From a virus: a DNA stretch of 35,897 nucleotides. Positions 32,301 through 35,897 of the stretch are shown in pieces (position 1 is the first letter of the stretch; each line of letters begins with the position of its first letter). The translations under genes were made by a program, and so were the position numbers. The stretch is taken from IMG/VR virus record IMGVR_UViG_3300025101_000009, positions 1 through 35,897 of that record, one strand, 5' to 3'. Under the pieces are notes generated by a model. It was given only the letters and a program-made list of their open reading frames with translations. It searched no databases and was not told the origin of the DNA.

Positions 32301-32648
32301 AAAGGCGTTGCCCTTACACCGTTGCAACAAAGCAATTTTGTCTGGCTTGCTAAAGGCAACAAAGATGATATGCCGATGAATCTTGAAGGCTTAGATAAAA
32401 ACCCTGTTCGGGTGAGGGTCAAAGGCATGGGTTTTGTTACATATAACCAAGCATTAGAAGCTTTGATGCGGCCAACTAATCCAAGGTATCGCAAGGCAAA
32501 TAACAAAGAAAAACGCTCACTTATCAGATCTCTTAACGATCAATTTTTTGAAGCTGCTTGGCCTCGCCTGATGAGTATACCTGAGAATGACAGATTGCCA
32601 CGCGCAGCGAGAGCTATACAGATGCTTAAAGATAGGGGTATGAGATGA
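29346..32648 (+). CDS. Very large internal virion / ejection protein, T7 gp16-like position
   Basis: A 1,100-residue protein. The N terminus is Gln/Ala-rich and flexible (MPPSEQEQLAQLNQRAMRDV), followed by long helices (about 100-400), then a region with hydrophobic segments (LYINGLLSGPKTQFKNVVGN, NFLFGMMQVPEEFIAGIYGT; MAFTGVAMSQVAMFAGMGHI). The NGLLSGPKTQxxNVxGN signature is shared with large polyvalent/ejection proteins of podoviruses. No lysozyme or transglycosylase motif was identified. It would be ejected into the cell envelope to form the inner-membrane part of the DNA conduit. The next gene starts within its stop (ATGA). Confidence 0.78.
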   Translation: MSIQMPPSEQEQLAQLNQRAMRDVATGGVTEMATDPAMQVAGKIPQAALNALLSVFTGKSTRRPTGEIGDKPRVLAEGNIESPDINYKKTQTEAAKKNMSEEGLAKFQAQGNQASDLSPAGQRQAAALADADEALEASAEDQLQQTVTAAQRGVTADKQGFKLTDDSSGLASESQAAEVLENVSLGASYLKSIKDGAPFNWDNLRTPDDVKTLINAVSESLPDQQQAATRGVVTNEETIDAAIGQLSDTIGVTRNILKRQVGTSFKNAADATAARMLLVDSATKLEELATRVAQGDATNRDMLQFRRQLAIHNGIQLQIKGAQTEAARILQSFNIPVSEGMSKEASALINADVIEISGGAKTMQQAAKGLLLAKKNGGDAAFNEAAQKGIMSKFKNGVEHLYINGLLSGPKTQFKNVVGNFLFGMMQVPEEFIAGIYGTGERAIMRAAGKEIDYTKQVYMSDVAHRFTGYAVSFVDALRAAREAFVTGEAGDAVNKAEFNTYRTGNVGALTGGRSTAIDNVFSNAMLYLHNFSGIPTRLLLAGDDLFKVLSQNGELHAMANRQRKAALAAGMTKQAAKEEGLMVINSPRQFAEELDVKSRYDTLMSDTGAIGQAASSLQNTWFGRYILPFATAPTNDIIRTFERTPLGLLHKDMIGKDASKRQIRIARMAFTGVAMSQVAMFAGMGHITGGIPQTNSGYTDKRKREKLPPGWQPYSFVTRGEGFPTDENGEPLELYNQFGAPNGPLEYTSYAGLGPLASVIGLTAAAVQHASLATSAEERQYVYFGAVLASMGYFRELPFLKGMADVISAMTKGDANYLTSGPLGSMNLVPGVPNPASALTRTIERVGDNTITKAGADFEIYTIDEVRTLTDQGVLKANQDGSYPFDLVGMPKTEASLKFTELMSNWRYQAIATNPFVDDINAEIPQYDTLGRLKTDGPTFQEAPNIRLWNAISPITISSSEAQPDYVKELIRLDWPIPQAPKEYKGVALTPLQQSNFVWLAKGNKDDMPMNLEGLDKNPVRVRVKGMGFVTYNQALEALMRPTNPRYRKANNKEKRSLIRSLNDQFFEAAWPRLMSIPENDRLPRAARAIQMLKDRGMR

Positions 32649-34399
32649 CAGTATCTAGCACCACCACAAAAGCCAGCTTGTCGGCAAATGGAACCGCGCA
32701 TAGCTTTGCGTATGGTTTCAAGATTTTCGCTGACACTGATCTTTTAGTCATCATTAGATCTGCCACCGGCACAGAAACGACAAAGACACTTAACACGCAT
32801 TATGTGGTTACCGGGGCTGGTAGCGACAGCGGCGGTAATGTTTTATTCAAATTCAACACTGGTAATGCATCAGACGCGCATTTCAGCAATACAGATCAAC
32901 GCCCGGCAAACGGTGAAACTGTTGTGATCTTACGCAATCTCACCCTAACCCAAGAAACTGATTACGTTGCCAACGATCCATTTCCGGCAGAAAGCCATGA
33001 AGATGCGCTTGACCGGCTGACAATGATCACGCAGCAGCTTGATGAAGCCGTGGGCAGATCATTGAAGGTGTCGCAAACCAACGTAATTGCAACATCTGAG
33101 TTTACAACATCAAGCAGTGATCGAGCTAACAAGCTGCTAAGTTTCGACGGCAGCGGCGATTTGACGGTTACTGAGGGCAAGATTGACACCGTAACCGCAT
33201 CTGTATCGGCAGTGTCGGCTGGTGGCTCTCCTACAGCGTCAGCAACCTACACAGCCAGTTCTGGTGCGCTTGCATTAGCGTTTGGCCTAGTCACTGGCAA
33301 CACAGGCGCAACAGGCAATTCTGCTGGTATGCAAATGACTTTTAGCAACAGTACCTCAGACGCTGACCCCGGCTCTGGCAAGCTGGCGTTGAACAACGGC
33401 ACTGTCGCATCCGTCACTGAAATGTACTTTGATGATGTCGATGACAATGGCGCAACTATATCTACGTTTGTGCAGAGCTTCGATGATGCTGTCAATTCGA
33501 CAGCCAGAGGCATTATTCATATTGAAAAAGAGGGTACGCCGGCAACTTTTGCGCTTTTTAAAGTGACAGGCGCAGTCACAAACGCATCAGGATACTCTAA
33601 GGTTCCTGTCGGACATTTGGCATCCAATGGATCGTTTAGCAACACTGATGGCATCCGTGTTGATTTTAGTTACAGCGGTTCAGACGGCACTGCTGGTGGG
33701 GGTTTGTCTGATGTGGTAGGAGATACGAGTCCTGAGTTGGGCGGTGACTTAGATGTTTTAGCTAGAGACATTGTGTCAAGTAGTAACAGAGATATTGATT
33801 TATTGCCTAACGGTTCTGGCAAAGTCAATCTTGATGGTGATGGTTCCAGCGGTGGTGTGACTATATCAGATGGTTTAGTCGATATACGAACAGGCACTGG
33901 CAGTCGTTCACAAATCAAATTGTACTGTGAGTCTAGTAATGCTCATGCACAGACCATACAGCCACAGCCACACTCTGCTGGTGTAACTAATACACTGACG
34001 CTACCGGCTGGCGGTGACGGCACACTTGTAAGCACAAACGCACAAAGCACATTTCTAAAAGCACAAGTGCCAAGCACATATACAGCAGCCCTGTCAGCAA
34101 CCAGTGGTGTGCTTGATTATGACACATATCAAAATTTTATAATTACACTAGCTTCTGGTTCTAACACTCTTGCTGCGCCAACGACTGAAGGCAGCCAGAT
34201 TGGTCAGACAGGTGTTATCATACTCATTCAGCCATCATCAGGTTCGGCTGCAACACTGTCACTGCACGGTGATTACGAAAGCCCTGCCGGTGGTACAATC
34301 ACCTTATCATCTGCTAACAGCGCCTATGATGTTTTGCCTTACGTCGTAAAGGCAGATAACAGTATTCTGCTTGGCGCACCACAGTTGGCGTTTGCATAA
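32645..34399 (+). CDS. Tail fibre protein with T7 gp17-like N-terminal domain
   Basis: A 584-residue protein. The first ~150 residues (STTTKASLSANGTAHSFAYG, FKIFADTDLLVIIRS, VILRNLTLTQETDYVANDPF, PAESHEDALDRLTMITQQLD) match the phage T7 tail-fibre N-terminal domain (PF03906), which docks the fibre on the tail. The remainder is repetitive Ser/Thr/Gly/Asp-rich beta structure, ending in a compact strand-rich segment (SQIGQTGVIILIQPSSGSAA). It likely anchors the receptor-binding protein encoded immediately downstream; the two genes overlap by one base (TAATG). Confidence 0.9.
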   Translation: MTVSSTTTKASLSANGTAHSFAYGFKIFADTDLLVIIRSATGTETTKTLNTHYVVTGAGSDSGGNVLFKFNTGNASDAHFSNTDQRPANGETVVILRNLTLTQETDYVANDPFPAESHEDALDRLTMITQQLDEAVGRSLKVSQTNVIATSEFTTSSSDRANKLLSFDGSGDLTVTEGKIDTVTASVSAVSAGGSPTASATYTASSGALALAFGLVTGNTGATGNSAGMQMTFSNSTSDADPGSGKLALNNGTVASVTEMYFDDVDDNGATISTFVQSFDDAVNSTARGIIHIEKEGTPATFALFKVTGAVTNASGYSKVPVGHLASNGSFSNTDGIRVDFSYSGSDGTAGGGLSDVVGDTSPELGGDLDVLARDIVSSSNRDIDLLPNGSGKVNLDGDGSSGGVTISDGLVDIRTGTGSRSQIKLYCESSNAHAQTIQPQPHSAGVTNTLTLPAGGDGTLVSTNAQSTFLKAQVPSTYTAALSATSGVLDYDTYQNFIITLASGSNTLAAPTTEGSQIGQTGVIILIQPSSGSAATLSLHGDYESPAGGTITLSSANSAYDVLPYVVKADNSILLGAPQLAFA

Positions 34400-35897
34400 T
34401 GTTTAGCCCAGACAAATGGTTTACGAGTAGTAGCACTGGGTTTTATTCTAAAACTATAGGCCAATCCTTACGTTTCAATGAGGGTGACAGTCCAGTTTTA
34501 AGTAGAACACAAACTTCTGGCACGACTACGACTTGGACATTTTCTGCATGGATAAAACGAAGTCGAACAGATGGTGTTTTGCAATCTGGTGGAAATGCTG
34601 GTCAAGACCCTATTTTTTGTGTTGGTGAGAATAACACAAATGATATGCTCATTTATTTTCAACAACACGGTGCAGGTTCAGCAGATTGTTTAGATATAAT
34701 TTTCAGAGATAGCAGCAGTCTACGCGCACGTCTTGTAACCTCTAGAACATTTCGTGACATGTCATCTTGGTATCATATTCAATTAACTTGCGATTTTACA
34801 AACTCAACGCAAGGCGACCGTTTACGCTTATATGTCAATGGTGTTAGAGAGACTGCATTTAGCACAGAAACATATCCATCGGATGCAAGCCAAGTTACTA
34901 TAGTTAATAATAACTCTTACACTGCTAGACTAGGGCAATTGAGGTCAGACAGTTCTTATTTTGCTGGTTACATGGCAGAAGTGCATTTGGTTGATGGAAG
35001 CGCATTAGAGCCTACGTCATTTGGTGAGTTCAAAAATGGTCATTGGACTTGCAAAAACTATTCTGGCGGTCACGGTACTGCTGGCTGGTTTTTACCGTTT
35101 GATGATGGTAGCGCAATCGGTGACGATGAAAGTGCAAACACTAATGACTTCACCGCAACCAACCTAGCCGCCAGCGATGTAGTTTTAGATTCTCCCACAC
35201 AAAATTGGTGTACCAACAATGGCGCAATGAGGGCTAACATTACGCACTCTGAAGGCAACCTAAAGATGGTTGGCGTTGGCAACAACTATGATAATATGGC
35301 TGGTACGTTTGAGGTGGATGCTGAAGACACTGATGGATGGTACTGGGAGTATTACAGTGTTGGAAATGATACAGCCACATCAATTGGCATAGCAAAATCA
35401 AACAACGCACAATTTAATAAATCTGACCCAAGCGCACCATTTACACAAGAAAACAACGGTGAAGTTAGTTATCAAGGGAGCGGAAACAAAGCAATAAACA
35501 CTGGCTCTGTTGACCCTACTTCGTATGGAAATTCTTGGACTGCTGGCGATGTTATTAGCGTAGCTGTTAAAGCTGGGGCAGTTTACTTTTATAAAAACGG
35601 CGTAATACAAAATTCTGGCACAGCCGCCCTAACAGGAATTACAGGAAAAATTGTACCGGCTTTTGCAATTAACGGCACAAATTCTGGCATTGCTAACTAC
35701 GGTCAAGACAGCACTTTTGCCGGAGCAATAAGTGCTGGCGGCAATAGTGATGCAAACGGTCTAGGAGATTTTAAGTACACTGTACCATCTGGATACAAAG
35801 CCCTTTGTGCATCTAATATACCAGAGCCAACCATAGGGCCAAACAGCGGAGATGATCAACAAACTGACGATTTCTTCAACACGGTTTTGTATACTGG
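34399..35897 (+). CDS. Tail-fibre / receptor-binding protein, N-terminal part (continues at 1-1129)
   Basis: The frame opens with ATG at 34399 and runs off the right end, continuing at base 2 through 1129 for an 842-residue protein. Residues ~20-230 form a LamG/concanavalin-like domain: IGQSLRFNEGDSPVLSRTQT, TWTFSAWIKRSRTDGVLQSG, LYVNGVRE and YFAGYMAEVHLVDGSALEPT. Residues ~290-445 form an SPRY-like domain (GWYWEYYSVGNDTATSIGIA, YFYKNGVIQNSGTAA, GKIVPAFAINGTNSG), ending at GDFKYTVPSGYKALCAS. Both folds bind glycans or proteins, consistent with host recognition. The gene is AT-rich relative to the upstream fibre gene. A linear annotation would miss it because no stop occurs before the end. Confidence 0.88.
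   Translation, partial: MFSPDKWFTSSSTGFYSKTIGQSLRFNEGDSPVLSRTQTSGTTTTWTFSAWIKRSRTDGVLQSGGNAGQDPIFCVGENNTNDMLIYFQQHGAGSADCLDIIFRDSSSLRARLVTSRTFRDMSSWYHIQLTCDFTNSTQGDRLRLYVNGVRETAFSTETYPSDASQVTIVNNNSYTARLGQLRSDSSYFAGYMAEVHLVDGSALEPTSFGEFKNGHWTCKNYSGGHGTAGWFLPFDDGSAIGDDESANTNDFTATNLAASDVVLDSPTQNWCTNNGAMRANITHSEGNLKMVGVGNNYDNMAGTFEVDAEDTDGWYWEYYSVGNDTATSIGIAKSNNAQFNKSDPSAPFTQENNGEVSYQGSGNKAINTGSVDPTSYGNSWTAGDVISVAVKAGAVYFYKNGVIQNSGTAALTGITGKIVPAFAINGTNSGIANYGQDSTFAGAISAGGNSDANGLGDFKYTVPSGYKALCASNIPEPTIGPNSGDDQQTDDFFNTVLYT
35799..35897. repeat. Terminal direct repeat marking a circular contig (right copy)
   Basis: Identical to bases 1-99. It encodes ALCASNIPEPTIGPNSGDDQ and following residues in the same frame as the left copy, so one copy is redundant in the circular map. 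Confidence 0.93.

Overview
The window is a complete, circularly closed genome of a temperate podovirus (T7-like virion plan). The first 99 bases are repeated exactly as the last 99 (1-99 = 35799-35897), so the unique circle is about 35,798 bp, cut inside a tail-fibre gene. GC content is moderate. The attP core is the 3' half of an alphaproteobacterial-type tRNA-Asp(GTC), and the holin is of the gene-transfer-agent 3TM type. Together with familiar marine-phage families (DUF6321, DUF6362, DUF6378, Bbp19, DUF7178, LamG/SPRY tail proteins) this suggests a marine alphaproteobacterial host. That host call is inference.

Layout. 34399-end plus 1-1129: a LamG/SPRY tail-fibre protein crossing the contig ends, then a tail-fibre-associated protein (1143). 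1718-4087: lysis region with small membrane proteins, a 3TM holin and an M15 peptidase endolysin, followed by two small basic proteins. 4088-5862: integration module with attP, repeated arm-type sites, a small unknown gene, a tyrosine integrase and a terminator. 5861-8682 (leftward): recombination operon with a PD-(D/E)XK exonuclease, ERF annealing protein, Xis-like HTH protein and small genes. 8752-9766: divergent repressor/Cro-like switch. 9759-12227 (rightward): early genes (VRR-NUC nuclease, adenine methyltransferase-like protein, zinc-ribbon proteins, DUF6378, DUF6362). 12222-12879 (leftward): a three-gene cassette ending in a 34-residue membrane peptide. 13089-34399 (rightward): TerS, TerL, portal, Bbp19, scaffold, capsid, decoration-like protein, tail tubes A and B, three or four ejection proteins and a T7 gp17-like tail fibre.

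Main observations. (1) The major capsid gene is interrupted by a 253-nt ORF-less group I intron. P1 with a U.G splice-site pair, P10, P3, P4, P5, P6, P7, P8 and P9 can all be drawn, and splicing restores a 285-residue capsid protein. Without recognising the intron the gene looks broken into two ORFs. (2) Five copies of a 17-bp operator, TTGACA-N5-TGTCAA, lie only at control regions: upstream of the integrase unit, upstream of the recombination operon, twice in the repressor/Cro interval, and upstream of the leftward cassette beside the terminase promoter region. They outline a repressor regulon readable from sequence alone. (3) The attP has GGGTAC arm repeats on both sides of the tRNA-Asp core, and an unexplained second pair with the same spacing sits between TerS and TerL. 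(4) No DNA polymerase, helicase or primase gene was recognised, so replication probably depends on the host. A cluster of ACAGGAT/ATCCTGT half-sites inside the gene at 11432 is a speculative origin or initiator site.

How the genes work together: the repressor would silence the integrase unit, the recombination operon, the Cro-side early genes and the 12.9-kb promoters in the lysogen. On induction, ERF and the exonuclease would recombine phage DNA, host enzymes would replicate it, TerS/TerL would package it into a capsid made from spliced mRNA, and the holin plus M15 endolysin would release virions.
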